The notes: generated from the sequence alone by a model not told the origin. A DNA stretch of 64,000 nt from Natrialba sp. SSL1 (GCF_001861355.1 NZ_MASN01000043.1:1-64000), one strand, 5' to 3'. Positions 5,513 to 13,804 are shown, counted from the stretch's first letter. A program made the numbers and translations.

Positions 5513-7308
5513 TGTCGGCCCAAAGCCCACGGCCCACCGACGATGACGACGGATCGACTCGGCGGGAGTTCATGGAGCGCGGCGCCACGACGGCGGGCGG
5601 ACTGGCGCTGCTCGCTGCGGGCGGGTCGCAGATCGCGCCGCAATACAGCCCGGTCGGTCGGGCCGAGGCGATCCCGCCGGCGGTGGCTGCTGGCGCGGGG
5701 ATTGCTTACGGTGCAACAGGAGTAGGGTGGGCGCTGCGCGAGTACGAGGTGATCGGCAGCGACGACCCGCCGGAGGGCCTGACGCCTGAGGTGCTCGAAA
5801 ATCGGGTATACGAGACATCAAGGACGCGGCAGAGTACGAACGGATCGACGTTCGTAGACAACAAAAACATACTTGAAGGGATCGAGCACGCGGCGTATGG
5901 TGACGGTAAGATCGAGGCGATAGAGGCGCTCAATGAGCAGGATTCTGAGAGTGACGTTGCGGACGCCGGACTCGAAGGGGTGAACGAGTACGCGGCGACG
6001 GTGAAAAAGAACCTACTGAAGGGCTGGAACGAGTCGGCAGAGGAGTTACAGACACTCTACAACGCCGTAGAGGATCACGACGATCTGGACGTGGTCGATA
6101 TTTTCTCGATGCATCGGTCCGACACTAATGACATAGAGGACGCATACCCCGATGATCCGGATTACAGCCTCGATGCGGAGGAGATGAGGCTATTTGAGGA
6201 GGAACACGAGTTGCCGGACGGGTCGACCATCGACCTAAATGGTATCGAGGATGTTAGTGGCGGAAGCAGTGAAATGAACCTGACGCCGATCGAGCAGGGG
6301 CTTGATGAGGACGTTGATATGTGGGTTAGCATCAATACCGATGCCGGTGATGTTCACTACTTCCGGTTTTACGACTGGAACGAGATATGGGAGGAGATGG
6401 AGGACGTGTTCGACTCGGTTCGGGACGGGATCATCACGTGGGTCGAGGGCGTGTACGGAGACGTTCAGAGCGGCGACCTGGACACCGAGGAGCTGCTGAC
6501 GCCGCGCGAGCTGTCGGAGATGACTTCTGACGATGAAGATTTTAATCAGGCGGTTGCTGACCTGATGGCTCTAAACGTCGCGGTCGATCTCGAACGCGAG
6601 GCAGAGGTGTATTTGCCGGACGTGGGCGCGACGGTATACGGGTCGATTGCCACGACGGAAGACGGGACGCTCGAAACGGGAACGTACGGCCCGGAGGATG
6701 AGGACGCGACTTACTACCTGACGTACGATATTTCGCAAGGTGAAGGCGAATGGTCGGCGTACGACGACGGCGTAGACGGCGGGACGGTGACGTTCTCGGA
6801 GGAGCCGTTCGAGGAGACGGTGTACTACATCGACACTGTGGCGGGCGAGACGGCAGAGGTGGAGCACGACGACTTCACCGAGGACGAGGACGCAGGAGAG
6901 TGGACGGTTGACATCAGCGACCAGCTTGATGACTCGATAACCGAGATTGATAAGGTGGAGTTCTACAGCGAGGTGGAGGGGACGCAGTACGAGACGATCC
7001 AGCTCCGGCAGGAGTTCGAGATCGTCACCTTCCGGGACTCCGACGGCGAGGAACACGACGAGGCGAGTTTTACCCGCTCGGAGCCTCACGACGACGAGAA
7101 CTATATTTCCGAGGACGAGTGGAAGGAGATGCAGGAGCGGCACGAGGAGATGATCGAGGACTACGAGGACGCACAGGATAGCGGCCCGATCCTCGACCCT
7201 GGCGACTGGTTCGACGGCGTCGGAAGCAACGGAGCAATCGGAATCGTCGTGGTTGGCCTCACTCTCGGCCTCGGCGCGATCGCGGCACTGAACCCGTTCA
7301 ACAACTAA
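5512..7308 (+). CDS. pleolipovirus spike protein, Tat-exported, C-terminal anchor
   Basis: 598 residues. The N-terminus has a twin-arginine signal (STRREFMERGATTAGGLALLAAGG), predicting folded export by Tat. A large acidic ectodomain of mixed helix and beta sequence follows (for example STRREF to about residue 560). It ends with EMIEDYEDAQD, then a single C-terminal membrane anchor (GAIGIVVVGLTLGLGAIAAL) and a short tail. Size, topology and position between the VP3-like gene and the accessory pair match VP4/VP5 spike proteins that mediate receptor binding and membrane fusion. The ectodomain is expected to be the most variable part of the virus, so function is assigned mainly by architecture. 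Confidence 0.85.
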   Translation: MSAQSPRPTDDDDGSTRREFMERGATTAGGLALLAAGGSQIAPQYSPVGRAEAIPPAVAAGAGIAYGATGVGWALREYEVIGSDDPPEGLTPEVLENRVYETSRTRQSTNGSTFVDNKNILEGIEHAAYGDGKIEAIEALNEQDSESDVADAGLEGVNEYAATVKKNLLKGWNESAEELQTLYNAVEDHDDLDVVDIFSMHRSDTNDIEDAYPDDPDYSLDAEEMRLFEEEHELPDGSTIDLNGIEDVSGGSSEMNLTPIEQGLDEDVDMWVSINTDAGDVHYFRFYDWNEIWEEMEDVFDSVRDGIITWVEGVYGDVQSGDLDTEELLTPRELSEMTSDDEDFNQAVADLMALNVAVDLEREAEVYLPDVGATVYGSIATTEDGTLETGTYGPEDEDATYYLTYDISQGEGEWSAYDDGVDGGTVTFSEEPFEETVYYIDTVAGETAEVEHDDFTEDEDAGEWTVDISDQLDDSITEIDKVEFYSEVEGTQYETIQLRQEFEIVTFRDSDGEEHDEASFTRSEPHDDENYISEDEWKEMQERHEEMIEDYEDAQDSGPILDPGDWFDGVGSNGAIGIVVVGLTLGLGAIAALNPFNN

Positions 7309-7310
7309 CC

Positions 7311-7865
7311 ATGAATCGAATTTCTGTATTTTTCGTACTGGTAGTGTTGAGCGTAGGCTGTGGGCTTATGGGCGGCGTAGCCGCTGCCGATGATACGACG
7401 AACTCGACAGCAAACGAGACGAGCGACCAGCTGGAGGAGAGCGGCCCGATTGCTCAATTCAGCAGCGGGGCCGTGATTGAAGACTACGAGTTCCGGGATG
7501 GGTACGTCTGGATCGACGTCCAGGCCGACCGGCGCACGTCAGTCGAGATCGCCGACTCGCTCGCGGGGATCGACCAGGAGGGAGCCACCGAGATACCCGT
7601 CGAGACTGACACCGTGCGGCCCGGCGGTGGGACGGTCAACGCTCCCGTGACAGAGTACAACGGCGGAAACTCGGTCACAGTGACGATAGACGGTCAGTCT
7701 GTCAGGCTCTCAACCGAGATGGACGAGCACCAAGGAGAAAACCCGTTCAACTACTTCGGCGGTACGAACGGCCTGTTTAGCGGCATCGGGATTACAGTGA
7801 GTCTCGCACTCGGAGCGGCTGGATTCGTTCTGTGGCGCGAAGACAACGGGGTGACGAAAGCATGA
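7311..7865 (+). CDS. pleolipovirus accessory membrane protein (ORF6-like)
   Basis: 184 residues. Sec-type signal peptide (about 1-25, ending GGVAAA), a beta-rich acidic ectodomain, then one C-terminal membrane span (GIGITVSLALGAAGFVLW). It starts two bases after the spike stop and its own stop overlaps the next ATG (ATGA). A conserved pair of membrane proteins between spike and NTPase is a hallmark of pleolipoviruses (ORF6 and ORF7 in HRPV-1 numbering). Their role is unknown; topology suggests a spike partner. Confidence 0.75.
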   Translation: MNRISVFFVLVVLSVGCGLMGGVAAADDTTNSTANETSDQLEESGPIAQFSSGAVIEDYEFRDGYVWIDVQADRRTSVEIADSLAGIDQEGATEIPVETDTVRPGGGTVNAPVTEYNGGNSVTVTIDGQSVRLSTEMDEHQGENPFNYFGGTNGLFSGIGITVSLALGAAGFVLWREDNGVTKA

Positions 7866-8674
7866 GATTCGACAGACTCAGGGACCGACTCACGTACTTG
7901 CTGGCAGAGGCACAGATTGTAGTTCTCGGCGTTCTAATGTCGGTAACGCTGATAATCGGGTTTGTGCTGGTTGTGTTCCGTCCGTCTCTGCCGGGAGTGC
8001 CACCCGTCGCAATCGGGATTATGGCGTCTCTGCTGCTGTTCGGGCCGGCACTGTTCGGCTTTTTCGTGTGGTTCGTGCGCTGGCTACGACGGCGGTTTAG
8101 AGTGCCAGTCCACCACGTAAACGGCTATCTCGATGTGGTCGAGAAGTATTACGTCGACCCCGAGGTTTGGGAAAACAAGAACGTGAACGGGCCGAATCCG
8201 TACCCCGTGAACGGTGGTTCTGCGTGGTGTGTGCAGGAATTTGAGTGGCAGGAGGATATTGACGAACTGACGGTCAAAGGCGTCTGGCTGGAGGAGACGC
8301 AGGACACCAAGCTAATGACCTCGAAATCACACATGGAGTCGATTTACGGCAAGCTGACGGAATCCCACATCGCGCTGAATATTCTCCGCGACTCGGTGAG
8401 CGAGTTCGGCGCGGACATTCAGCGACACCTCGTGAACGCAATGTCTGAAGCGCGCGAGCGTGGAAAGATGATGGACCAGACGGCGGTAAAAGACGTGTTC
8501 GAGAGCTTCGAGGAAGACGCCAAGGGCCACACTGACGAGGATCTGCCGACGCTCGAACCCGACGATCTCCCCGGCGACCAGGAGGGCGGCGACGGCGACG
8601 GGCAACCGACGGCCGAGGACGTGATGAACGAGTTCACTGAACAAGCAGCGGCGACGGACGGAGGACAAGAATGA
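7862..8674 (+). CDS. pleolipovirus membrane protein (ORF7-like)
   Basis: 270 residues from ATG 7862, which overlaps the previous stop. Two membrane helices near the N-terminus (about 18-40 and 50-75) are followed by basic RWLRRRF and a soluble cytoplasmic or intraviral domain. The domain has a conserved-looking core (HVNGYLDVVEKYYVDP ... WVQ-type segments) and an acidic tail. The stop overlaps the next ATG. Gene order, topology and size match the second conserved accessory protein of pleolipoviruses. Confidence 0.75.
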   Translation: MRFDRLRDRLTYLLAEAQIVVLGVLMSVTLIIGFVLVVFRPSLPGVPPVAIGIMASLLLFGPALFGFFVWFVRWLRRRFRVPVHHVNGYLDVVEKYYVDPEVWENKNVNGPNPYPVNGGSAWCVQEFEWQEDIDELTVKGVWLEETQDTKLMTSKSHMESIYGKLTESHIALNILRDSVSEFGADIQRHLVNAMSEARERGKMMDQTAVKDVFESFEEDAKGHTDEDLPTLEPDDLPGDQEGGDGDGQPTAEDVMNEFTEQAAATDGGQE

Positions 8675-9834
8675 CGGACGACAACGAGGTGTACACGGCG
8701 GCACAGCATCGGGAGCATCAAGAGGGCCACGGCGTGCGCGAACCGCACGAGCACCGGCACACGGGCATCACGCGGGACGCTATGGTGAGTCGGTTCCTGT
8801 CGATCACGTCCGAACACTACGACGTGCGCGAGACGAGCAAGCCCGACAAGATGCCGGGAGAGTACGACGGACTAGGAGAGGTGCAAGAGATCATGTCCAT
8901 CGAAGGGACAGAGACGGCGCGCAAAGCGCTCGAAAGCGGTGATATGGCGACTCTCAAGCACCTAACCGGCGACCAACAGCAACGCGCGGACATATCGGGG
9001 ATGAAAGCAATCCAGAAGGTAGACGAGATTATCAAAGACCCTGCGCCTGTTATCGTTATTATCGGCGATATGGGGACTGGTAAGACGGATCTGGCGTGTT
9101 TAATCGCCCAACGTGCAAAACACCTGCTCGGAATAGAAAAGGTCGCGTCGAACGTCCCAACGCTGCGAGAGACAGACGAGTGGGTGGACGACGACGGCGA
9201 CGAGCGGGACGGGTTCGTTCCCAGCTTCGACTCACTTGACGAGTGGGTGAAGCAAGACGGCGATCCCCTCGACCACGATCAGCAACCAAAGCTCTACATC
9301 GGCGACGAGTTCTCAAGCGTCGGCGACGGCGGCGGCAAGGCGGGCTACCTAATGCGGAAGAAAATGGGTCCACTGGTGTTCAAAATCCGCAAGTACAACG
9401 GACTGCTCGTCTACATCGCCCATGACGAGAGTTCGATTCACCCGCTGCTCTGGCGCGTCGGCTACATCATCAAGAAGTCGAGCACGAAACAGGCGACCGT
9501 AGCGGACCGCATCAAGAGCGGCGAAATCAAGGACAAGATGTTCGACATCGACGGCATCCCGCAGACGGATTGGCGTTACGATACCAAGGACCCCGCAGTA
9601 TGGAGTTGGGGCAGCGCAGACGACGACAACGCCGGTCTTGACCCCGATACGGTGGAAGCGGTGGACATGTACACAATCGTCCGAAACCGGGAGTGTGCGG
9701 ACCCCGTTGCATACCGTGATTTGGCCGAATTCACGCAGTGGGACGCCTCTACGTGCAGCCGGCGGTACAACGCCTATGCGGAGGAAGGCAAGTACGCCGA
9801 AATGGTGCAACAGGTCGCTGAAATAATCGCATGA
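8671..9834 (+). CDS. pleolipovirus VP8-like P-loop NTPase
   Basis: 387 residues. Walker A is GDMGTGKT (132-139), preceded by the beta strand PVIVII. Walker B is the KLYIGDEF segment (about 207-214), followed by a sensor-like strand LLVYIAHDES. The C-terminus after about 330 (YRDLAEFTQWDASTCSRRYN) looks like a small helical DNA-binding tail. Pleolipoviruses keep an NTPase at the end of the structural block, and VP8 is a minor virion protein. A role in genome handling or packaging is assumed. The start overlaps the previous stop in ATGA, completing a four-gene coupled chain. Confidence 0.85.
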   Translation: MTDDNEVYTAAQHREHQEGHGVREPHEHRHTGITRDAMVSRFLSITSEHYDVRETSKPDKMPGEYDGLGEVQEIMSIEGTETARKALESGDMATLKHLTGDQQQRADISGMKAIQKVDEIIKDPAPVIVIIGDMGTGKTDLACLIAQRAKHLLGIEKVASNVPTLRETDEWVDDDGDERDGFVPSFDSLDEWVKQDGDPLDHDQQPKLYIGDEFSSVGDGGGKAGYLMRKKMGPLVFKIRKYNGLLVYIAHDESSIHPLLWRVGYIIKKSSTKQATVADRIKSGEIKDKMFDIDGIPQTDWRYDTKDPAVWSWGSADDDNAGLDPDTVEAVDMYTIVRNRECADPVAYRDLAEFTQWDASTCSRRYNAYAEEGKYAEMVQQVAEIIA

Positions 9835-9908
9835 CGGCGTCGACCTGTTGCGGTGTTGCAGTTGCACCACCCCCCTCCTACTGTATAGAGTGCAGCCCAA
9901 AGCCCACG

Positions 9909-9951
9909 GCCCATCGCTCGCTCCCTGACGGGAGCGGCGCGAGCCATGGGC
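9909..9951. other. long imperfect stem-loop after the virion operon
   Basis: Outer arms GCCCATCGCTCGC and GCGAGCCATGGGC pair with one internal mismatch, and an inner TCCC/GGGA pairs around TGAC. It lies 75 bases after the NTPase stop. It may end or stabilise the virion transcript; no T-run follows, so it is not a typical archaeal terminator. Confidence 0.45.
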
Positions 9952-9976
9952 GCTCGTCGAGACACGTCGGCGAGGT

Positions 9977-9986
9977 GATATATAAG
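9977..9986 (+). promoter_or_regulatory. TATA box GATATATAAG
   Basis: Strong TATA-type element 39-48 bases before the ATG at 10025. Transcription would begin near 10010 and give a short leader. It indicates that the nuclease-like gene has its own promoter separate from the virion operon. Confidence 0.6.
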
Positions 9987-10024
9987 ACGCGTGCGAGGCG
10001 CGTAAGCGTGAACGGGTTGACATA

Positions 10025-10420
10025 ATGCCGAGTCACCGAGCCAACGCACACGGGACAGCGTGTGAATACCATTTGGCCGATGAGTACCGCGTCGATCTAG
10101 TCGGCGACGACGGAAAGCGTCTGGATACCTCGTGGTACGACGGCCTTCGAGACGGTGAGCCGTGGGAGTTCAAGGCGACGAAATACCGGCATTCAGACGG
10201 TCAGCCGGGCAATTTCAAGGTCTACAAGAAGTACCATCACAAGCTAATGCAACAGGGCGGAATGTACGGATTCGCCGTCTACAGAGTCCGAGGAACCGGA
10301 ACACAGATTCTCAAAACGAAAGCGATGCCTGCCTCTCGTCTGCCGGCGCTGCGCTGGCACGGCGGGGGTTCTCACCGCAATTCAAAACAGGCGAAGATCG
10401 CTATCTCAGACGTTTTCTAA
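10025..10420 (+). CDS. PD-(D/E)XK-like nuclease-family protein
   Basis: 131 residues. Motif order is E13/E20, then SWYDG (D39), GEPWEFKATKYR (E48, K50) and a helix with HHKLMQQGGMYGFAVY. This is the D...ExK...Q pattern of small PD-(D/E)XK enzymes such as Holliday-junction resolvases and VRR-type nucleases. It could resolve replication or integration intermediates. It has its own TATA box and converges with the zinc-ribbon gene at 10417, overlapping it by four bases. Fold assignment is by motif only, and a catalytically inactive DNA-binding role is possible. Confidence 0.55.
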   Translation: MPSHRANAHGTACEYHLADEYRVDLVGDDGKRLDTSWYDGLRDGEPWEFKATKYRHSDGQPGNFKVYKKYHHKLMQQGGMYGFAVYRVRGTGTQILKTKAMPASRLPALRWHGGGSHRNSKQAKIAISDVF

Positions 10421-10590
10421 CGGCTTTCCGAGGTGCCCCCGGAAACGGACATCCGTTCGTTCCACGCTTCGACGTGATGTTTTCGGCAGAGACGTTCGCC
10501 GTCGGGACCGTTCATCAGTTTGACGCGGGCGAGCCGCGCACGGATCGGCTTTTCTTCCCGGCACCGTTCGCAGTGTCCTACGAGCGGCAT
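10417..10590 (-). CDS. small zinc-finger protein
   Basis: 57 residues starting MPLVGHCERCREEKPIRARL. It has one C-x-x-C pair and a second C-x-x-H pair (LCRKHH), suggesting a single zinc knuckle. The ATG overlaps the stop of the upstream gene in TAATG. It is the last gene of a three-gene leftward operon (11056 to 10417). Probably a nucleic-acid or protein-binding accessory factor. Confidence 0.6.
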   Translation of the reverse strand: MPLVGHCERCREEKPIRARLARVKLMNGPDGERLCRKHHVEAWNERMSVSGGTSESR

Positions 10591-10763
10591 TAGCCCGTGT
10601 TCCCTCCGGTTTCGGAACTGTCGACCGATACGCAGCCGTCGTCGTCGATGCACTCGCCGCAGTACGACTCGTCGCTGTCGACGGGTGTCCACAGCAGCGG
10701 GAAGCGGTCGCCGCAGCCGGCGCACTCGAGGCCGTGCTCCTCAAGGAGATCGTCAACAGTCAT
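10590..10763 (-). CDS. small zinc-ribbon protein
   Basis: 57 residues starting MTVDDLLEEHGLECAGCGDRF. Two C-x-x-C pairs (CAGC and CGEC) spaced about 20 residues make a zinc ribbon. A short acidic N-terminal helix precedes it. It lies between two coupled genes: its start is two bases after the upstream stop, and its TAA overlaps the next ATG. No specific family is recognised. Confidence 0.6.
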   Translation of the reverse strand: MTVDDLLEEHGLECAGCGDRFPLLWTPVDSDESYCGECIDDDGCVSVDSSETGGNTG

Positions 10764-10765
10764 CG

Positions 10766-11056
10766 TCACATCTCACCTTTCGTCGTCACCGAGACCTCGG
10801 TCTCCACATCGAAGCTGACGGCTCGAGTCGAAAGCGTCTCGGCGATCTCCCGGTGCTGCTCGCGGGTGAGGTCGTCGCGCTCGAGGACTCGCCTGGCTGC
10901 AGAGACGAGTTGGTCGACATCTTCGCAGGCGAATGCGACTGCGTTGCTCCGGTTGCAGTCGTAGAACCGGGCAGCTTTCTGGATAGATGCGAATCGCCAT
11001 TCGTTCCCGTCGTCAGTCCGGATACGAACCGATCCGGGCGTCTCGTTGTGAGACAT
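10766..11056 (-). CDS. small haloarchaeal protein, DUF7692-like (RHH-type regulator?)
   Basis: 96 residues from MSHNETPGSVRIRTDDGNEW; an in-frame GTG or ATG four codons upstream is possible. The pattern (SVRIRTDDGNEWRFASI ... FYDCNRSNAVAFACEDV ... TLSTRAVSFDVETEVSV) matches a protein often found in haloarchaeal plasmids and proviruses, which I recall as DUF7692. The C-terminal 25 residues also occur in the chimeric remnant at 1535-1882, showing that an older relative of this element carried it. It is the first gene after the promoter at 11113 and likely has a regulatory or copy-control role. Confidence 0.6.
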   Translation of the reverse strand: MSHNETPGSVRIRTDDGNEWRFASIQKAARFYDCNRSNAVAFACEDVDQLVSAARRVLERDDLTREQHREIAETLSTRAVSFDVETEVSVTTKGEM

Positions 11057-11112
11057 AGCCGTGAACACAACCCGCTATTCCTAGTTTTTTCGGATCACTC
11101 GAACGGGCTCAG

Positions 11113-11120
11113 TTTATAAA
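11113..11120 (-). promoter_or_regulatory. TATA box of the 11056-10417 operon
   Basis: TTTATAAA on the minus strand, about 57 bases upstream of the ATG at 11056. It predicts a start near 11088 and a leader of about 30 bases. Confidence 0.5.
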
Positions 11121-11182
11121 GAAGGGGTCGGCCCCCGACGTGATCGGCATGCCGGCCGGCCCGATCTCAACGGCGATGGGCT

Positions 11183-11222
11183 CAATATGAACACGGTGTG
11201 CTACTCGTTCGTGTTCATATTG
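11183..11222. promoter_or_regulatory. 13-bp perfect inverted repeat
   Basis: Arms CAATATGAACACG (11183-11195) and CGTGTTCATATTG (11210-11222) with a 14-base loop, in the non-coding gap between the two leftward operons. Candidate binding site for the replication protein or a regulator, or an origin hairpin. Confidence 0.6.
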
Positions 11223-11297
11223 CGGAAATTGATTCTGTCGATGTGCAACCCCCAGGAGAGGTGGTAGAGTGGTATCACGAAGAGGTCTCGTTGTCAA

Positions 11298-11411
11298 TCA
11301 GGACAAACCGAGAGATTCGACCCACTCGGCAGGTCCCCCAACGAAGACTACAATGAGCAATAGACCGATAAATAGCGCTGCCGCCACCACGCCGATCAAT
11401 AGTCGGAACAT
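11298..11411 (-). CDS. possible 37-residue membrane peptide
   Basis: MFRLLIGVVAAALFIGLLLI is followed by VVFVGGPAEWVESLGLS and a stop. A single strong membrane helix with a short acidic tail is hard to get by chance in GC-rich DNA. No promoter or overlap with neighbours is clear. It could be a small virus-encoded membrane peptide. Confidence 0.4.
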   Translation of the reverse strand: MFRLLIGVVAAALFIGLLLIVVFVGGPAEWVESLGLS

Positions 11412-11527
11412 GACTCTGAGATAGTTGTGACGAGTGAAAGTTCTACGGTCTGTCAACCCCTGTTTCATGTGCTTCAACTGGAGATCTGCGGAGGCGGGGG
11501 CGGGGTGGTGTAATTTTTTGGCTCTGT

Positions 11528-11573
11528 CCCCTTGGGGACACTCGCCAAGGGGGTTTTCGCGCGAAGCGCGAAA
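11528..11573. other. two adjacent hairpins downstream of the replication gene
   Basis: First hairpin CCCCTTGG (11528-11535) with CCAAGGGG (11545-11552), then TTTCGCGC-GAA-GCGCGAAA (11555-11573). They lie 150 bp beyond the stop of the replication candidate. Possible transcription end for the leftward operon or part of an origin. The rest of 11057-11721 beyond the dyad and the small frame holds nothing I can support. Confidence 0.45.
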
Positions 11574-11721
11574 CGACCCCGCAGGCGTTGCGGTGTGATC
11601 GGGCCGGCGACCCCGGCCTCGAGCCGAGGACTACAACCAAAACTGGACAGTCACCGATAGAATACAATCTGAGTTGCTGAAAAGAAGTACCAGACGAGTG
11701 TTGCCACTCACGAGGGCCGTT

Positions 11722-13341
11722 CTACCAGCTGGCGATCGAACCCACGCGGTGGCTGTCTCGTCCGCCGCCAGGTGTCCGCCAGACCATCGACACCTTACTG
11801 AACTGCACTACGTCGTTCCCTGAGTGCCGCCAGGCGTCGACCGCTTCCTGTGCGACCTCATGGGCGTTCTCGAAGCTATCGCGCTTCAGCAGCGAGAGAA
11901 TCGCATCGATACGGAGCTTCTTCGGATTCCCAGCCTCGTCGTATTCTATCTCGGCACCGTTCTCCGCAAGCCACTGCTGGAACGGCGACGACTCGGCGAC
12001 GTGATCGGCGAGGCCCATCACATGCTGAATCCGGTCGGCGAAACTCTCGATCGCGTACTCCGCTGACTCGACGAGCGCGCGTAACTCCTCGCGGTACTTC
12101 CGGACTCGGAACGATACCTCGCCCTGGTCCAGCTCGAGAATATCATCCAGATCCTGGATCGCCCGGTAGATCGTCGCGGGGTGCTTACCGAGCTGGTCGG
12201 CGAGTTCGTCGACGGTCGACCCGCCGTCGGTCGCGACCTCTTCGGTCACCTCCCGCGGCGTCTCGCCCAGATCCTGCAGCGTGGTCATGAGCAGGTGCTC
12301 GCTCTTCGCCTCGAGGCGCGGCGTCGGATCGTCGTAGAGTTCGACCAGGTCGTCTCGAGCAACCGCGTCGAAGTGATCGTCTTCGACGTAGACACCGTTT
12401 CCGTCCGGCCCGAGCGGGATGTCTTCCCAGTGGAGCGCGTTCAGTAGTGTCTCTTCGATCTGCTCGGTGACCGCGTGCCGATCGGCCCATGCCCATGCCT
12501 CACCGTCGTTCATCTTCTTGTTCACCAGAACCTCGACCTTCGGGTGATACGACGGGTGATCTTTCGAGACTGCGTCCGGATCGGCCAGCTGGTAGATCTC
12601 GAACTTGCGGCCGTAGGTGTGGTCCGGGAAGAGTTCCTTCGCTGACGCTGGATTCAGTATCAGCCGATTCTGGTGATTGACCACTTCCTCATTGTCGATG
12701 TGGAGCTCGGCTTTGACTCCCTCCAGGTCGGAGAGGTGGAGCGCAATCTTCTGCAGGACACCCGCCGAGGAGAGCTTTGCAGCCCATTCGCGGCGAATGC
12801 GCACGTACCGCTCGTACGCCCACATGCGACTCGCTTCGTGCGGCGGTGCTCGGAAATACTCCGAGTGAATCCGTTCGTTGGCCTTCTCGAAGATCGCCGC
12901 GAAGAACTCCGGTAGTAGTTCAAGCCCGCGCTCTGGTTCGATGTTGCTCGTGTGGTACTCGACGTCCACACCGTCGACCTCGCCGACCTGATTCTCCCAG
13001 GGAAGATTCACCGGTTCACCGGTTTCCCAGTGGCGCATGTCCGGGAACCGCGGAGAGATGTTGTACGATGCCTTGCTCTCACCCCGCCCTCGGCCCACGA
13101 TATCCCACTCGTAGAGCCGTTCGGCGTTGATCCCGTCCGAGAGCCGCGGCGCAAATCCGGACTTGCTGTAGCTCACTTTGACGTGCCACGGTTCGCCGTC
13201 GATCTCTGTATCCAGTTCGAGGTAGCCTTCGAACGGCGAGCCGAGCATCACCGACGAAAGGGCATCGTACGGACCGCGACCCCAGTCGGGCCACTTCCAG
13301 CGGCCTTCGCACTCGTGCGGCGTCGTCTCGACCTGGCTCAC
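11722..13341 (-). CDS. large replication-initiator candidate with winged helix
   Basis: 539 residues from a GTG at 13341 that overlaps the upstream stop in GTGA; this start is preferred over a GTG at 13401 because all genes in this chain use such overlaps. Residues 1-350 are mixed alpha/beta with no HUH or polymerase motifs visible. A winged-helix segment lies at about 370-418 (STVDELADQLGKHPATIYRAI, then a GEVSFRV wing), and a helical C-terminus follows. Its size, position as the last and largest gene of the early operon, and the adjacent dyads suggest the replication initiator proposed for betapleolipoviruses. It resembles haloarchaeal DUF7845 proteins, as I recall. The function is inferred. 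Confidence 0.6.
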   Translation of the reverse strand: MSQVETTPHECEGRWKWPDWGRGPYDALSSVMLGSPFEGYLELDTEIDGEPWHVKVSYSKSGFAPRLSDGINAERLYEWDIVGRGRGESKASYNISPRFPDMRHWETGEPVNLPWENQVGEVDGVDVEYHTSNIEPERGLELLPEFFAAIFEKANERIHSEYFRAPPHEASRMWAYERYVRIRREWAAKLSSAGVLQKIALHLSDLEGVKAELHIDNEEVVNHQNRLILNPASAKELFPDHTYGRKFEIYQLADPDAVSKDHPSYHPKVEVLVNKKMNDGEAWAWADRHAVTEQIEETLLNALHWEDIPLGPDGNGVYVEDDHFDAVARDDLVELYDDPTPRLEAKSEHLLMTTLQDLGETPREVTEEVATDGGSTVDELADQLGKHPATIYRAIQDLDDILELDQGEVSFRVRKYREELRALVESAEYAIESFADRIQHVMGLADHVAESSPFQQWLAENGAEIEYDEAGNPKKLRIDAILSLLKRDSFENAHEVAQEAVDAWRHSGNDVVQFSKVSMVWRTPGGGRDSHRVGSIASW

Positions 13342-13634
13342 GCCTCCCCACCCCGTTCCGACTCGAGCAATCCAGTCAGCACCGCTACCGGATTCCACCA
13401 CGTCGCACTACCGCACGGGTGACAGACGTGTTTAAACGACGTGAGTTCCACCGCCTCGAGCGTCGTGGGATTGGTCTGCGGACTCTGCCCGATCTCCTCG
13501 AGATCTGCACGCTTAACTCGGGTCCGCCCACAGCCCACGCAGATCGCGTCGACGGGAATCCCAACCTGACCGGTTGCTGGACTCTCGAGTTCAGCGACGA
13601 GATCTCGCTCGCCGTGCTCCAGGTCGGAACTCAC
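13338..13634 (-). CDS. zinc-ribbon protein, early operon
   Basis: 98 residues from a GTG at 13634 overlapping the upstream TGA (GTGA). Motifs are CVGCGRTRVKRADL and, after about 30 residues, FKHVCHPCGSATWWN: two C-x-x-C pairs forming a zinc ribbon. It is the parent of the chimeric remnant at 1535-1882, whose aligned part differs by several substitutions and a two-residue CG insertion. It immediately precedes the replication candidate and may act with it. Confidence 0.65.
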   Translation of the reverse strand: MSSDLEHGERDLVAELESPATGQVGIPVDAICVGCGRTRVKRADLEEIGQSPQTNPTTLEAVELTSFKHVCHPCGSATWWNPVAVLTGLLESERGGEA

Positions 13635-13804
13635 AGCTGACCACCGTCCTCGAAACAGCCGTGACAGTGACCGTCAGCAATCGTGTAGAGGCGCTGCTGG
13701 CAGAGCCGACAGTCGCGAATCCGGTCAGCCCGTGCCCAGTTACCCAGAGCGTCCTGAATCTCGGCGCGACCATCCCTGACCGCCAGATCGGTGGCGGAAC
13801 TCAT
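13631..13804 (-). CDS. small zinc-knuckle protein
   Basis: 57 residues starting MSSATDLAVRDGRAEIQDAL. It has C-x-x-C (CRLC) and then H-C-H-G-C within 20 residues, a compact zinc-binding fold. The ATG overlaps the upstream TGA in ATGA and its own TGA overlaps the next GTG. Unknown function; part of the coupled chain. Confidence 0.6.
   Translation of the reverse strand: MSSATDLAVRDGRAEIQDALGNWARADRIRDCRLCQQRLYTIADGHCHGCFEDGGQL

Noticed and set aside
11443-11667. A 74-codon minus-strand frame in the hairpin region
   Set aside because: Arg/Pro-rich composition from structured GC-rich DNA; no overlap or promoter support.
12952-13422. Plus-strand frame opposite the replication candidate
   Set aside because: Antisense shadow; no start signal, no motifs, and it contradicts the overlap chain on the minus strand.
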